NCBI GenBank assembly: GCA_902795355.1
Contig: CADBKZ010000008.1
Span: 1 to 64,000 of the forward strand
DNA: 64,000 nt
Reading direction: 5' to 3'
Origin: an uncultured Ruminococcus sp.
Lineage (GTDB): Bacteria > Bacillota > Clostridia > Oscillospirales > CAG-272
Both the position numbers and the translations under genes were made by a program. The notes beneath the pieces were generated by a model. The model made no database searches. It worked only from the letters and a program-made list of their open reading frames with translations, and was not told the DNA's origin. The first letter of the stretch is position 1. Every line of letters starts with the position of its first letter. This document shows, piece after piece, positions 26,343-34,888 of this stretch.

Positions 26343-27503
26343 TCAATCAACCAGCGCGGGCATTCTTGCCAGCATGTTCTCCAAAAAAATGCCGTACCCT
26401 GTTGTGGGGTCGTTGACCAGAACGTGCGTAACCGCGCCGACCAGCTTGCCGTTCTGAATGATCGGGCTGCCCGACATTCCCTGCACAATGCCGCCCGTTT
26501 GTTCGAGCAAGCGGGGATCGGTTACGGTAACGGTAAAGCACTTCGGCCCGTCCGCCTCGCGGTTGATCAGCGAAAGCCGGACGGTATATTCCTCTGCGGC
26601 GTTGTTTGCGAGCGTGCAAAGGATAGTGGCGTCGCCCTCGCGGATTTCATCGCGCAACGCCACGCGGATCGGCTCGCCGCTGACCTCGGGAACTTCCGAA
26701 TACACGCCCCAAACGCCGCAGGACGTGTTTCCGAGGAGCGCGCCGACCTTGCCCGCGTTGAAATAGCCTTTCAGCTCCCCGGGGTTGCCCTGCGTTCCCT
26801 TGACCACCGAACTGATGGTAACGTCCGAAACCGTTCCGCGGCGAATGGCAAGCGGCTCTCCGGTTTCCGCGTCGCAAATCCCGTGTCCCAGCCCCGCAAA
26901 CGCGCCCGTTTCGGGCAGAATGAATGTGACCGTTCCGATGCCCGCGCCGCTGTCGCGCACCCAAATGCCGGTTTTATACCGATTTTCCGACGCGCTCCAC
27001 GCGGGTTTTAAGCGCACTTCAAACTCGTTCTTTCCGCGCCGGCACAAAAGCGTCAGCTCCCGCCCCGCTCCGGCCTCGATCCGATCGGTGAGCGACGAGG
27101 CCCCGTCCAGCGTTTCCCCGTCCGCGCGCAGGATCACATCTCCGATCCGCAATCCCGCCTCGGCCGCGGGGTTCCGTTTGCCGCCGTCGCAATCCACGTC
27201 GCAAAAACCGACCACCGTGACCCCGTCGGTCATGAACCGCACGCCGAACGGCATGCCGCCCGCGTACAGCGTGAGATCGCGCAGGTCGTCCGCCGAGAGC
27301 GGCGCGCGCGTCGCCGCAATTCCGCCCGTTCGCAACCCCGCCGAGGTTTCAATCGCTTCCCCGCCGTTTTTTTCCTTTACCATCGCCATTCTATCGACAT
27401 TCGGCTCTGCGCCGTCGGCCGAGACCGCGACCACGCCCGCGAGCGTGACGACGATCGCGAACAGCGACAGCAAAAACCCTCTCCAAATCCGTGTTTTCAT
27501 CAT
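26343..27503 (-). CDS. SpoIVB peptidase (S55 family)
   Basis: A 386-residue exported serine protease which, in Bacillus, is secreted from the forespore and triggers sigma-K activation. An N-terminal membrane/signal segment (about 8-30) is followed by a PDZ domain (about 95-175; PAAEAGLRIGDVILRADGE) and the S55 domain with GLGHGICD (catalytic His) and VQGMSGSPIIQ (catalytic Ser, residues 344-346). AAAGGA is 8 bases before ATG 27503; the earlier ATG 27512 is too close. It shows the organism belongs to a sporulating lineage. A sigma-G promoter would be expected but was not recognised. Confidence 0.95.
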   Translation of the reverse strand: MMKTRIWRGFLLSLFAIVVTLAGVVAVSADGAEPNVDRMAMVKEKNGGEAIETSAGLRTGGIAATRAPLSADDLRDLTLYAGGMPFGVRFMTDGVTVVGFCDVDCDGGKRNPAAEAGLRIGDVILRADGETLDGASSLTDRIEAGAGRELTLLCRRGKNEFEVRLKPAWSASENRYKTGIWVRDSGAGIGTVTFILPETGAFAGLGHGICDAETGEPLAIRRGTVSDVTISSVVKGTQGNPGELKGYFNAGKVGALLGNTSCGVWGVYSEVPEVSGEPIRVALRDEIREGDATILCTLANNAAEEYTVRLSLINREADGPKCFTVTVTDPRLLEQTGGIVQGMSGSPIIQNGKLVGAVTHVLVNDPTTGYGIFLENMLARMPALVD

Positions 27504-27809
27504 TTCATCCATCCTTTGCGCACCGTTTTGCGACCGTCTTTTTTTCGGTCGGATATGCCGATTTTTAGTTTGCGCGGCGCGGCTCGGTTTCATGAATGCC
27601 AAAAAGGGAGCCGAAAGGCAAATTTTGCGCGCGTGGATGTAAAAACCGGTTTTTTGACGCAAAAATCAAAGGAAAACAACGGCGTTCGGAAACGACCGGA
27701 ACCTGCGGTTATTTTTGCCGCGCGCGCCGAAAACATGCGCACGCACGCAAAATTTCCGAAAATTACCGCAGGTTTTTTCGATTTTTGAAAAAATAAACGG
27801 GAAAACCTA
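27504..27809. other. Divergent gap upstream of spoIVB
   Basis: No gene is supported. Two inverted repeats are visible: GACCG/CGGTC around a T-run at 27532-27550, and AACCTGCGGT (27700-27709) with ACCGCAGGTT (27765-27774) followed by TTTTTT, a possible terminator with a 55-base loop. No promoter for spoIVB could be recognised. Confidence 0.4.
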
Positions 27810-27838
27810 TTTACAAATCCGGAAAAATGTTGTATAAT
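27810..27838 (+). promoter_or_regulatory. Promoter of the Glu/Ala-repeat gene
   Basis: TTTACA (27810-27815), 17-base spacer, TATAAT (27833-27838). Confidence 0.8.
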
Positions 27839-27878
27839 AATTGTGTATCGTATCAAACGGAAGGACGGTGTATCGCCC

Positions 27879-29501
27879 ATGAAACCGAAAATCAATCCCG
27901 ATCCGAAAATCGCGGCCGCCGCGCGCAGTACCGCCGAGATCATTCTGATCACCGCCGCCGCAAAGGCCGCGGTTTCAAAATGCCTCAACGCCACAAAGGT
28001 GCCGCGCAAACCGCTCCCGCCGATGTCGGGGCTTACCCGTTTTCTGATCACGGGAGACGCTGCTTTCGGATTGAAAATGAACGCGCAGGCGCTCTTTGCG
28101 TTGGGCGAGGGGCTGGAAAAGTTCGTTGGCGGCAAGAAGCCGACCGACCGCCGCAAAGAGGAAGAACCCGCCCCCAAGCCGCAAGCCGAAGAGAAGCCCG
28201 CCGCGCCGATCGCGGAAGAACCGATCATAGAAGAGCCGATCATAGAAGAGCCGATCGCCGGAACGGCCGCGGCCGAGCCGGAGCCCGTTGCCGAGGAACC
28301 TTCCGAAACGCCCGTTGCGGAAGAAGCGGTGGAAACGGTTGCGGTTGCCGAGCCGGAAGAGGCTGCGCCGATTGCCGAAGAGGAACCCGCCGAAGCTGCA
28401 AAAGAGGAGCCGACCGAGGCCGCCGAGGCGGTGGAAACGGCCGCGGAGCCGGAGCCGAGCGAGACCGAGGCGGAACCGGTTCCCGAAGCGGAAACGCCGC
28501 TTGATGCGGAAGAACCTGCCGCCGAAGAGGAACCGATTCCCGAAGCGGAAGAACCTGCCGCCGAAGCCGTGGAAGCGGAAGAAGCGGAAGAAACAACAGA
28601 AGAAAATTCCGAAGAGATCCCCGCCGAGGAAACGGCCGAAGAAGCCCCCGCGGCGGAAGAACCCGAAAACGAACCGACCGCCGAAGAGACAACCGAAGCC
28701 GGAATTGCGGCAGAGGAAGCTCCCGCCGCCGAAGAGACAACCGAAGCCGGAATTGCGGCAGAGGAAGCTCCCGCCGCCGAGGAAACGACCGAGGCGGAAG
28801 AAGCGCCGAGCGAGGAAGCGTTCGTTGCCGAGGAACCCGCGGTGGAAGCGATGGCCCCCGTTGCCGTTGCGGCCGCGGACGAGGAAACCGAGGACGACGC
28901 GTTCGGCGGGAACCTCGAATACATCGACGTCAAGGACGAGCCGGAAGCATACGCCGCTCTGCTCGCGCAGGCCGAAGCGGGGGAAATCGGGTTGGCCACG
29001 CGGTATCGCCAGAGCTACGAATCCCGCCTGATCCTATCCAAAGACCCCATGCAGGATTATTACAGCGGCATTAAAAACGCCCTTCTCGCCTACAAGGGCG
29101 TGAAGAGCCGCATCAGCTGGGCAAACGAAAAGTTCCACCAAGGGCGCAACCACATTGCCAAAATCATTGTGAAAACGAGTTCCCTTTACCTGTATCTTGC
29201 GTTGGATCCCGCGCAGCTCGCGGGGACGAAATACGAATCCGCCGTTTCGGTTCTTTCGGGTAGAAAGAAATTTGAAACCACGCCGGTTTTGCTTAAAATC
29301 AAGGGAGAGCGCAAATACAAATACGCGTTGGAATTGATTGAAATGGTTTGCGGCGAAGCGGGTCTCGCGCTCCCGCCCAACAAAAAGTTTGCGGAAACCG
29401 ACTACCGCCGCCCGCCGATGACCATGGAAGAAATGGTGGAGAACGGATTGGTGCGGATGCTGGTTGCCGCAACGCCGAAAACCGAAGATTCTTCCAACTG
29501 A
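27879..29501 (+). CDS. Glu/Ala-rich repeat protein with conserved C-terminal domain
   Basis: A 540-residue protein with no signal peptide. Residues 1-95 contain a hydrophobic Ala-rich stretch (STAEIILITAAAKAAV). Residues about 100-330 are almost only Glu, Ala, Pro and Thr, built from recent duplications: a 48-bp unit occurs twice in tandem at 28683-28778 (TTEAGIAAEEAPAAEE), and a 15-bp unit repeats near 28220-28250. The last ~170 residues form a folded domain (RYRQSYESRLILSKDPMQDY, KGVKSRISWANEKFHQGR, SLYLYLALDP) that I recall as a recurring clostridial module of unknown function. GGAAGGA lies 13 bases before the ATG. No function is proposed. Confidence 0.8.
   Translation: MKPKINPDPKIAAAARSTAEIILITAAAKAAVSKCLNATKVPRKPLPPMSGLTRFLITGDAAFGLKMNAQALFALGEGLEKFVGGKKPTDRRKEEEPAPKPQAEEKPAAPIAEEPIIEEPIIEEPIAGTAAAEPEPVAEEPSETPVAEEAVETVAVAEPEEAAPIAEEEPAEAAKEEPTEAAEAVETAAEPEPSETEAEPVPEAETPLDAEEPAAEEEPIPEAEEPAAEAVEAEEAEETTEENSEEIPAEETAEEAPAAEEPENEPTAEETTEAGIAAEEAPAAEETTEAGIAAEEAPAAEETTEAEEAPSEEAFVAEEPAVEAMAPVAVAAADEETEDDAFGGNLEYIDVKDEPEAYAALLAQAEAGEIGLATRYRQSYESRLILSKDPMQDYYSGIKNALLAYKGVKSRISWANEKFHQGRNHIAKIIVKTSSLYLYLALDPAQLAGTKYESAVSVLSGRKKFETTPVLLKIKGERKYKYALELIEMVCGEAGLALPPNKKFAETDYRRPPMTMEEMVENGLVRMLVAATPKTEDSSN
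28683..28778 (+). repeat. Two perfect tandem 48-bp copies
   Basis: Direct repeat inside the acidic linker of the gene at 27879 (28683-28730 and 28731-28778), starting GAAGAGACAACCG in both copies. A degenerate third copy begins at 28779. Identity of the copies points to recent, length-variable expansion. Confidence 0.85.
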
Positions 29502-29514
29502 TCTTCCGAAACCG

Positions 29515-29552
29515 AAAAAAACGCGGTCGCTCAAAACGAGCGACCGCGTTTT
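29515..29552. terminator. Bidirectional terminator
   Basis: 12-bp stem 29521-29532 / 29538-29549, loop AAAAC, A-run left and T-run right. Shared by the convergent repeat-protein and EEP genes. Confidence 0.9.
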
Positions 29553-29585
29553 CCGTTTGTTTCCGGCCGGAAGATTTCCGCCGCG

Positions 29586-30431
29586 TCAGAACGCAACGTC
29601 AACCCAAACGGGGGAATGATCCGAGAGCGGCATATAGTAGTCGGGGGTATAGCGTTCGAAGCGACGGACAAATCCCGCGGGCGCGTCGCGAACGAGAATG
29701 TGGTCAATGGCGTTGTTGAAGTCCCCTTCCGACATCGGCCCGAACCCGTTCGGCCCGCAGGGGTGATACCCGCGCGACTCGTCCCTGTACTCAACGGCAA
29801 CGTCGTGCGCGTGCATATACCCGCGCTCAAAGGCGATGCGGAGAGCCAGCGAACGATAATCGGCGTTCAGGTCGCCGCAAAACACCGCAGGGCACCGGTA
29901 AACCGCTTGGTATTCGTCAATCTGATCCATCAGCAACCCGAGTTGGTAGGCGCGGGCTTCGTCCGAAAACGCCTGATAGTGGGACGATGCGGGGTTTCCG
30001 CTCTTCCACCAGAGATGCGTGGTGGCAAACAGGAAGCATTTCCCGCTCTCTTTCACGCGAAAAACCGCCAACGCCCACGATTTGGTTTTGCTGTTGTTGA
30101 AGGACCCCTCGTGGTTGGGAAATTCATCCGGATACAGCGAAAAATCGGAATCGACCAGCTCCAAGCGGTCGGGGCGGAAGAGGATCGGCGTATCCCGCCC
30201 GAACAGCATGGCATAGCGCAGGCCGCGGCGGGAGAGCGCGCGGATCAGTTCATCCCCCATGGCAAAGGAGATCTCCTGCCCGCCGATTACGTCGGGAAGC
30301 GCTTCCGCGTAGAGGCGGGCAAATCCTTCTTCCCGAACGGCGGCCGAGCAATCCAGCCCCTGCTTTTCCCACGCGGGCTGGTTGTGGTCGCATTTCCATT
30401 GGTTGTTGCTCAAAAGGCGAAGTCTGATCAT
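29586..30431 (-). CDS. Endonuclease/exonuclease/phosphatase (EEP) family hydrolase
   Basis: A 281-residue soluble protein of the EEP (DNase I-like) fold: VIGGQEIS carries the metal-binding Glu, FCGDLNAD the catalytic Asp/Asn, and LSDHSPVWVDV the terminal His motif. Family members cleave phosphodiesters in nucleic acids, sphingomyelin or inositol phosphates; the substrate here is open. The frame opens upstream to 30686, but AAGAGGTG fits ATG 30431 (8 bases). Divergent from rpsT. Confidence 0.85.
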   Translation of the reverse strand: MIRLRLLSNNQWKCDHNQPAWEKQGLDCSAAVREEGFARLYAEALPDVIGGQEISFAMGDELIRALSRRGLRYAMLFGRDTPILFRPDRLELVDSDFSLYPDEFPNHEGSFNNSKTKSWALAVFRVKESGKCFLFATTHLWWKSGNPASSHYQAFSDEARAYQLGLLMDQIDEYQAVYRCPAVFCGDLNADYRSLALRIAFERGYMHAHDVAVEYRDESRGYHPCGPNGFGPMSEGDFNNAIDHILVRDAPAGFVRRFERYTPDYYMPLSDHSPVWVDVAF

Positions 30432-30468
30432 CGGAACGCACCTCTTTTTGATAAATTTCGGTAGTTTT

Positions 30469-30497
30469 ATCATAGCACAAACGCTCCGGTTTGTCAA
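30469..30497 (-). promoter_or_regulatory. Promoter of the EEP gene
   Basis: Minus strand TTGACA (30497-30492), 17-base spacer, TATGAT (30474-30469), extended by TGC. Confidence 0.85.
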
Positions 30498-30577
30498 GTC
30501 TTGCGCGTGTTTTCCCGCGTTTTTTTCCCGATTTGCAAAAATTTCGGCGTTTTTTCGGAAAAATTTTGAAAAACCCC

Positions 30578-30606
30578 TTGCAAATTTCCGAATAGTGTGG
30601 TAAAAT
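30578..30606 (+). promoter_or_regulatory. Promoter of rpsT
   Basis: TTGCAA (30578-30583), 17-base spacer, TAAAAT (30601-30606), extended by TGG. Confidence 0.8.
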
Positions 30607-30688
30607 AATCGGGTATATGGATGAAAAACCGTGCGTACCCTCTCAGACGCCGTTTTTCCATGAAAATCGAAAGGGGGGTGAAACAAAC

Positions 30689-30955
30689 ATGCCGAACATC
30701 AAGTCCGCAAAGAAAAGAGTGAAGGTTATTCAAACCAAAACCTTGCAGAACAAGATGCACCGCACCGCGCTTAAAACCGAAATGAAGAAATACGACGCGG
30801 CTCTTGCATCGGGCGATATGGCCGCCGCACAGGCCGCTTACAAGAGCGCCGTGAAAAAGATCGACCAAGCCGCTGCATACGGGATCATCCATAAGAATGC
30901 CGCTGCGCACAAGAAGAGCCAATTCACCAAGAAGCTGAACGCGCTCGCAAAATAA
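30689..30955 (+). CDS. 30S ribosomal protein S20
   Basis: An 88-residue, Lys/Ala-rich helical protein that binds 16S rRNA early in 30S assembly. MPNIKSAKKRV and HKNAAAHKKSQFTKKL are the family ends, and length is standard. The strong RBS AAAGGGGGGTG is 8 bases before the ATG. It is monocistronic, with a leader of about 75 bases. Confidence 0.97.
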   Translation: MPNIKSAKKRVKVIQTKTLQNKMHRTALKTEMKKYDAALASGDMAAAQAAYKSAVKKIDQAAAYGIIHKNAAAHKKSQFTKKLNALAK

Positions 30956-31004
30956 TCAAAAACGGTCGGGCGCGGGTTTAACCCACCCCTCGCCTTGCCA
31001 AGGA

Positions 31005-31040
31005 AATATGCGGCAGTCCCTTTCGGGATTGCCGTATTTT
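31005..31040 (+). terminator. Terminator of rpsT
   Basis: Stem 31005-31020 / 31025-31040 with loop TTTC and several G-U pairs, ending in TATTTT. On the plus strand it can end rpsT transcription. Confidence 0.7.
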
Positions 31041-31111
31041 CGTAAACGCGGCCGAAAAAGCGCCGGACGTAATCGGGGTCCGGCAAAAGCGGAAGAAGGG
31101 GGAATTTTCAA

Positions 31112-31951
31112 ATGGATCTGTTTTTTACAATTCTGTTTCTCTTCTCTCTGGGGAGCGCGTTCGGTTGGGTGATCGAGTTGTTTTACCGCCGGTTCTTTAC
31201 GGCGAAAAAATGGCTGAACCCCGGGTTTTTGGTGGGGCCTTGCCTGCCGCTGTACGGGTTCGGGCTGATCGTGCTGTACCTGCTCGCTTCCATGGACCTT
31301 TCCGCCATTGAAAACCGCGTTCTGCGCGAGGTTGTTGCCGTTCTGCTGATGGGCGCCGCGATGACGCTGATCGAATATCTCGCGGGGCTGATCTTCATTA
31401 AGGGCATGAAGGTGAAGCTATGGGATTACAGCGACCGCTTCGGCAACCTGCAAGGCATTATCTGCCCGCTCTTCTCCTTTTATTGGACCATCCTCGGCGC
31501 GGCCTACCGCTTCCTGATTCACCCGTTTTTCGCGGGCGCGGTGGCTTGGCTGTTCGCCCATTTCGCGTTTCTGTTTGTGGTGGGAATGTTCTACGGCGTT
31601 CTGCTTGTGGACGTGGTGTGGTCGTTCCGTCTGCTCGCGCGCATCCGCGCGTTCGCAAAAGAAAAGCACATTGTGGTGCGGCTGGAAGAATTCAAAAAAA
31701 GCATTGCCGAGCGCGCCGGAAAGAACCGCTTCTGGCAGTTCGTTCTTTCCTTGCAGGAACGCAACCGCAGCACCGCGGAATCCCTGCGCGATTATTTTGA
31801 CGGTCTGCGCCGCAAAACAGGCGAAAGGATCCGCACCATGTCGATCCGCCGCAAGGGCGTGGACAAGCTCCCCGCGGCGGAGAAAACCGAGGCGGAAACC
31901 GCACGGGACGGCCAAGAACCCGACGATACGCAAACGAAAGGAGACCTTTGA
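31112..31951 (+). CDS. CmpB-like integral membrane protein (putative ABC permease family)
   Basis: A 279-residue protein with about five membrane segments in the first 185 residues and a charged cytoplasmic tail. LFSLGSAFGWVIELFYRR...WLNPGFLVGPCLPLYGFG and KLWDYSDRFGNLQGIICPLFSF match the family annotated 'putative ABC-transporter type IV' (CmpB, DUF1113). No ATP-binding partner is adjacent and the true role is unknown. AAGGGGG precedes the ATG. The stop is directly followed by the start of the XRE gene. Confidence 0.85.
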   Translation: MDLFFTILFLFSLGSAFGWVIELFYRRFFTAKKWLNPGFLVGPCLPLYGFGLIVLYLLASMDLSAIENRVLREVVAVLLMGAAMTLIEYLAGLIFIKGMKVKLWDYSDRFGNLQGIICPLFSFYWTILGAAYRFLIHPFFAGAVAWLFAHFAFLFVVGMFYGVLLVDVVWSFRLLARIRAFAKEKHIVVRLEEFKKSIAERAGKNRFWQFVLSLQERNRSTAESLRDYFDGLRRKTGERIRTMSIRRKGVDKLPAAEKTEAETARDGQEPDDTQTKGDL

Positions 31952-32548
31952 ATGGAAGGTTTGGAACAAATTGTCGCTCAAAATCTGACCGACCTGCGCA
32001 AAGCGCAGAAATGGACGCAGGCCGAGCTTGCCGAAAAGCTCAACTATTCGGATAAATCGGTTTCCAAATGGGAGCGCGGCGACGCGCTGCCCGACTTGAA
32101 GGTTCTCAAACAGATGGCCGACCTTTTCGGCGTTACGCTGGATTATTTCGTAACCGAAAACGCGTCCGCCGAGCGCGAAAAATTCGAGGCTCCCAAAAGC
32201 GAACTCGGGTTTCGGATCGGCGTGGAGCTGCTGGCGGTTTGCGTGGTTTGGCTGGTTGCCGTTTCCGGCTTTATTTTCGGCTCCACCTACGCAAATCTCC
32301 GCGACGCGTGGCTGGCCTTGATTTGGGCGGTGCCCGCTTCCGCGTTTGTGTTGAGCTATTTCAACATTCGCTGGAAATTCCGCGTTTGCTCGATCGTTTT
32401 TCAGTCCATCCTCTGCTGGACGCTCCTCGCCGCGGTTTTTTTGCAGCTGCTCCATTTCCATTTCAATCTCTGGCAGGTGTTTTTAATCGGCGTTCCGTCG
32501 CAGGCGGCCATCATCCTTTGGGCGCAGATCCGCAGAAGCAGACACTGA
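31952..32548 (+). CDS. XRE-family regulator with C-terminal membrane segments
   Basis: A 198-residue protein. Residues 1-68 are a lambda-repressor-type HTH (LRKAQKWTQAELAEKLNYSDKSVSKWERG, then LKQMADLFGVTLDYF). The C-terminal half (about 88-190) has three to four hydrophobic segments, so the regulator is membrane-tethered. Its ATG touches the stop of the CmpB-like gene, so the two are translated together and may form one sensing unit, with the membrane protein or the regulator's own segments as sensor. Targets are unknown. Confidence 0.88.
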   Translation: MEGLEQIVAQNLTDLRKAQKWTQAELAEKLNYSDKSVSKWERGDALPDLKVLKQMADLFGVTLDYFVTENASAEREKFEAPKSELGFRIGVELLAVCVVWLVAVSGFIFGSTYANLRDAWLALIWAVPASAFVLSYFNIRWKFRVCSIVFQSILCWTLLAAVFLQLLHFHFNLWQVFLIGVPSQAAIILWAQIRRSRH

Positions 32549-32570
32549 ACGTTTTCCGCAAAAACTTTGA

Positions 32571-32614
32571 GGGTGTAAAAAAGTCACAGACTTTTTTACA
32601 CCCGTCGACTTTTT
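32571..32614 (+). terminator. Perfect 15-bp hairpin after the XRE gene
   Basis: Arms 32571-32585 / 32589-32603, 3-base loop ACA, T-rich stretch at 32608-32614. Likely terminator of the 31112-32548 operon. The TGTAAAAAA core recurs in the hairpin at 32732. Confidence 0.7.
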
Positions 32615-32616
32615 CT

Positions 32617-32773
32617 CGGCGGCAGGGCAATGCCGCCGTTTTGCCGTCGTAAATCGTGTAAAACTCGTTCAAAACGTGGCAAAAACGAAAAAGATCGCGC
32701 AAAATTCCGGTTTCCCGTCCGGAATTTTGCCGGGGCTGTAAAAAACATCGAGTTTTTTACAGCCCCCTTTTTG
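32617..32773. repeat. Three further hairpins in tandem
   Basis: CGGCGGCA/TGCCGCCG (32617-32624 / 32631-32638) followed by TTTT; AAAATTCCGG/CCGGAATTTT (32701-32710 / 32719-32728); and a 15-bp perfect stem (32732-32746 / 32752-32766, loop ATCGA) followed by a T-run. Confidence 0.65.
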
Positions 32774-33098
32774 TTTTGCCCGAAGGCAACGCCGCGGGTC
32801 GCGCGGGATGGCCGCTCAACCGCGCGGCGGGGACAAAAAACGCGTTCAAAACGGGAAACGGGCGGTAGAATCCGCCGCGCAAAGCCCGTTTTTTGAGTCT
32901 CGCGGAAAGAGAAACCGCAAGAGAATTTTCTCTACAATCGGTAGAATCGGCCGATTTGCCGGAAACCGGAAAAATCCGGATTCACGGAAAAACCGCTTTG
33001 CAAAGCCTTTTTCGGGACTCTACCGGCGGTAGACCCCGATTCTACGGGTTTGAGAATTGCGGTTTCCGAATCGTAGACCCGAGGATCCGAACAGTAGG
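32774..33098. promoter_or_regulatory. Cluster of TCTAC/GTAGA elements, possible operators
   Basis: No gene is visible. Two dyads have the same spacing, TCTAC-N5-GTAGA, at 32931-32945 and 33019-33033. Single elements occur at 32865 (GTAGA), 33041 (TCTAC) and 33073 (GTAGA). All lie within 260 bases upstream of the acyltransferase-GT8 promoter. Confidence 0.45.
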
Positions 33099-33127
33099 TT
33101 GGATTTTTTGCGACGGTCTGATATAAT
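33099..33127 (+). promoter_or_regulatory. Promoter of the acyltransferase-GT8 operon
   Basis: TTGGAT (33099-33104), 17-base spacer, TATAAT (33122-33127), extended by TGA. Confidence 0.75.
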
Positions 33128-33183
33128 AGAATACGAAATCGGATCCGCCGAACGAGCGGCGGGCCGGAAAGGAGCAACCGACC

Positions 33184-34047
33184 ATGGACCTGCAAGCAAA
33201 AACCGGCGAAAACCGAAGCGAGCGAAAAGCGCGCCGAGCGAATGCCGCGCGCCGGAACCGCGAGGTTCCCACCGTGTATTACACCAGCGAAACCGACGAC
33301 GAATTTTCCGGCATTACCCGCAAACCGTTCCGCGTTGGCGGGAAATACCGCTACCTGCATAAAAACCCGATTTGGCGGTTCTGCTCGTTCTTGGTTTACC
33401 GCATCATCATGACGCCGTTCGCGTTTCTTTGGTGCAAAATCAAGTTCCGCTACAAGGCGGTGAACCGCAAGGCCTACCGCAAGGTCGGCAAAAACGGTTG
33501 CTTTACCTACGCCAACCACACGCTGATGGCCGGCGACGCGTTCTTCCCTTCCATGATGACCTTTCCCAAGCGCACCGACGTGGTGGTCAGCCCCGATAAC
33601 CTCGCCGTTCCCGCAACGCGGTGGTTCATTGAATTGTCGGGCGCGATCCCCGTTCCCAACGAGTTCAGCGGAACGCGCGGGTTCCTCAACGCGCTGGAAA
33701 AGAAAACGCTGATCGGCAGAAACGTTCATATTTACCCCGAGGCGCACGTCTGGCCCTACTACACGGGCATCCGCCCCTTCTCTTCCGCCTCGTTCCGCTA
33801 TCCCGTGCGGTTTGACGTTCCCGTGTTTGCGTCCACCACCACGTTCCAGCAGGCGGGGCGCCGCAAAACGCCGCGCGTGACCGTGTTTGTGGACGGCCCG
33901 TTCTACCCCGACCGCAATCTGCCGCCCAAAGCCCGCGAGCAGGACCTGCGCGACCGCGTTTACAACGCCATGCGCTCCCACGCCGCGGAAAACACCGCGG
34001 AGCCGATCCGCTATCTCAAACGGGAATCCGCGGAGGAACAGGCATGA
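33184..34047 (+). CDS. 1-acyl-glycerol-3-phosphate acyltransferase-like protein
   Basis: A 287-residue PlsC-fold protein. The catalytic NHxxxxD motif is NHTLMAGD (block I), and block III is VHIYPEAHVWP. The N-terminal 55 residues are basic and hydrophilic, followed by one membrane-associating segment (about 65-85). It transfers acyl chains to glycerophosphate-type or other polar acceptors at the membrane. AAAGGAG is 10 bases before the ATG. First gene of a four-gene operon, overlapping the next by 4 bases. Confidence 0.82.
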   Translation: MDLQAKTGENRSERKARRANAARRNREVPTVYYTSETDDEFSGITRKPFRVGGKYRYLHKNPIWRFCSFLVYRIIMTPFAFLWCKIKFRYKAVNRKAYRKVGKNGCFTYANHTLMAGDAFFPSMMTFPKRTDVVVSPDNLAVPATRWFIELSGAIPVPNEFSGTRGFLNALEKKTLIGRNVHIYPEAHVWPYYTGIRPFSSASFRYPVRFDVPVFASTTTFQQAGRRKTPRVTVFVDGPFYPDRNLPPKAREQDLRDRVYNAMRSHAAENTAEPIRYLKRESAEEQA

Positions 34048-34886
34048 AGATTCCGATTCTTTACGCGGGGAACGTTCGGGTTTTCGACGGAATGGTGATC
34101 TCCCTGCTCTCGGTCGTCAAGCATTGCCGCGCGCCGCTCGACGTTTGGATTCTCACCATGGACCTGCGCGACATTGACCCCGCCTACGCCCCCGTTACCG
34201 AGGCGCAGCGCGCTTATCTGGAAGAGATTTGCCGCGCGAAAAACGCCGAAAGCCGCGTTCGCCTTTACGACGCGGAAAAACACTACCGCGAAACCCTGCT
34301 CCACGCGCCCAACCAGAACACGCAGTACACCCCCTACACTTTCCTGCGCCTTTATGCGGACCGGATCCCCGATCTGCCCGATCGCGTGATCTACCTTGAC
34401 ACCGACACCGTCGCCATGGGAGACGTTTCCGAGTTGCTCGCCGTTCGGATGAACGGGGCGGAGCTTGCGGGCGTGCGCGATCGCTACGGTTATCATTTTT
34501 TCGGGATCAACTATCTCAACGCGGGCGTTCTCCTGCTCAACCTTGCCCGCATTCGCGAAACGGGACTTTTCGCGAAATGCCTCGACCTCTGCGGGCACAA
34601 AAAAGTGTTTTTGCCCGACCAGACCGCGCTCAACCGTCTGGCCAAAAAGAAAAAGGTTCTTCCCCGCCGCTTCAACGAGCAGAAGAACATCCGCAAAAAC
34701 ACGGTGATCCGCCATTTTTCCATGACCATCCGGTGGATCCCGTTCCGAACGCAGAATATCAAGCCTTGGAACGTCGAGGGCGTTCGCAGCGTGCTGCGCG
34801 TAACCGAGATTGACGATATTCTGAACGATTATCTTTCCCGAAAGCCCGATTTCCCATCCGAAATTTCATCCGAAAAGGAGCTTTGA
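34044..34886 (+). CDS. Glycosyltransferase family 8 protein
   Basis: A 280-residue GT-A retaining glycosyltransferase. The start IPILYAGNVRVFDGMVISLLSVVKH is the UDP-binding strand; the metal-binding DxD is RVIYLDTDTVAMGD (about 114-127); INYLNAGVLLLNLARIRE is a typical GT8 acceptor-loop block; the end carries the GT8 pattern VIRHFS...PW. It probably adds glucose or galactose to a lipid or surface glycan. Translationally coupled (ATGA) to the acyltransferase gene. Confidence 0.88.
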   Translation: MKIPILYAGNVRVFDGMVISLLSVVKHCRAPLDVWILTMDLRDIDPAYAPVTEAQRAYLEEICRAKNAESRVRLYDAEKHYRETLLHAPNQNTQYTPYTFLRLYADRIPDLPDRVIYLDTDTVAMGDVSELLAVRMNGAELAGVRDRYGYHFFGINYLNAGVLLLNLARIRETGLFAKCLDLCGHKKVFLPDQTALNRLAKKKKVLPRRFNEQKNIRKNTVIRHFSMTIRWIPFRTQNIKPWNVEGVRSVLRVTEIDDILNDYLSRKPDFPSEISSEKEL

Positions 34887-34888
34887 AC

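Noticed and set aside
26343..27503. HtrA-type protease
   Set aside because: PDZ precedes the protease domain and the GMSGSP and GLGHGI motifs are those of the S55 SpoIVB family.
27590..28999. 469-residue Ser/Ala-rich minus-strand frame
   Set aside because: Reverse reading of the Glu/Ala repeats; a repeat in one frame gives repeats in others.
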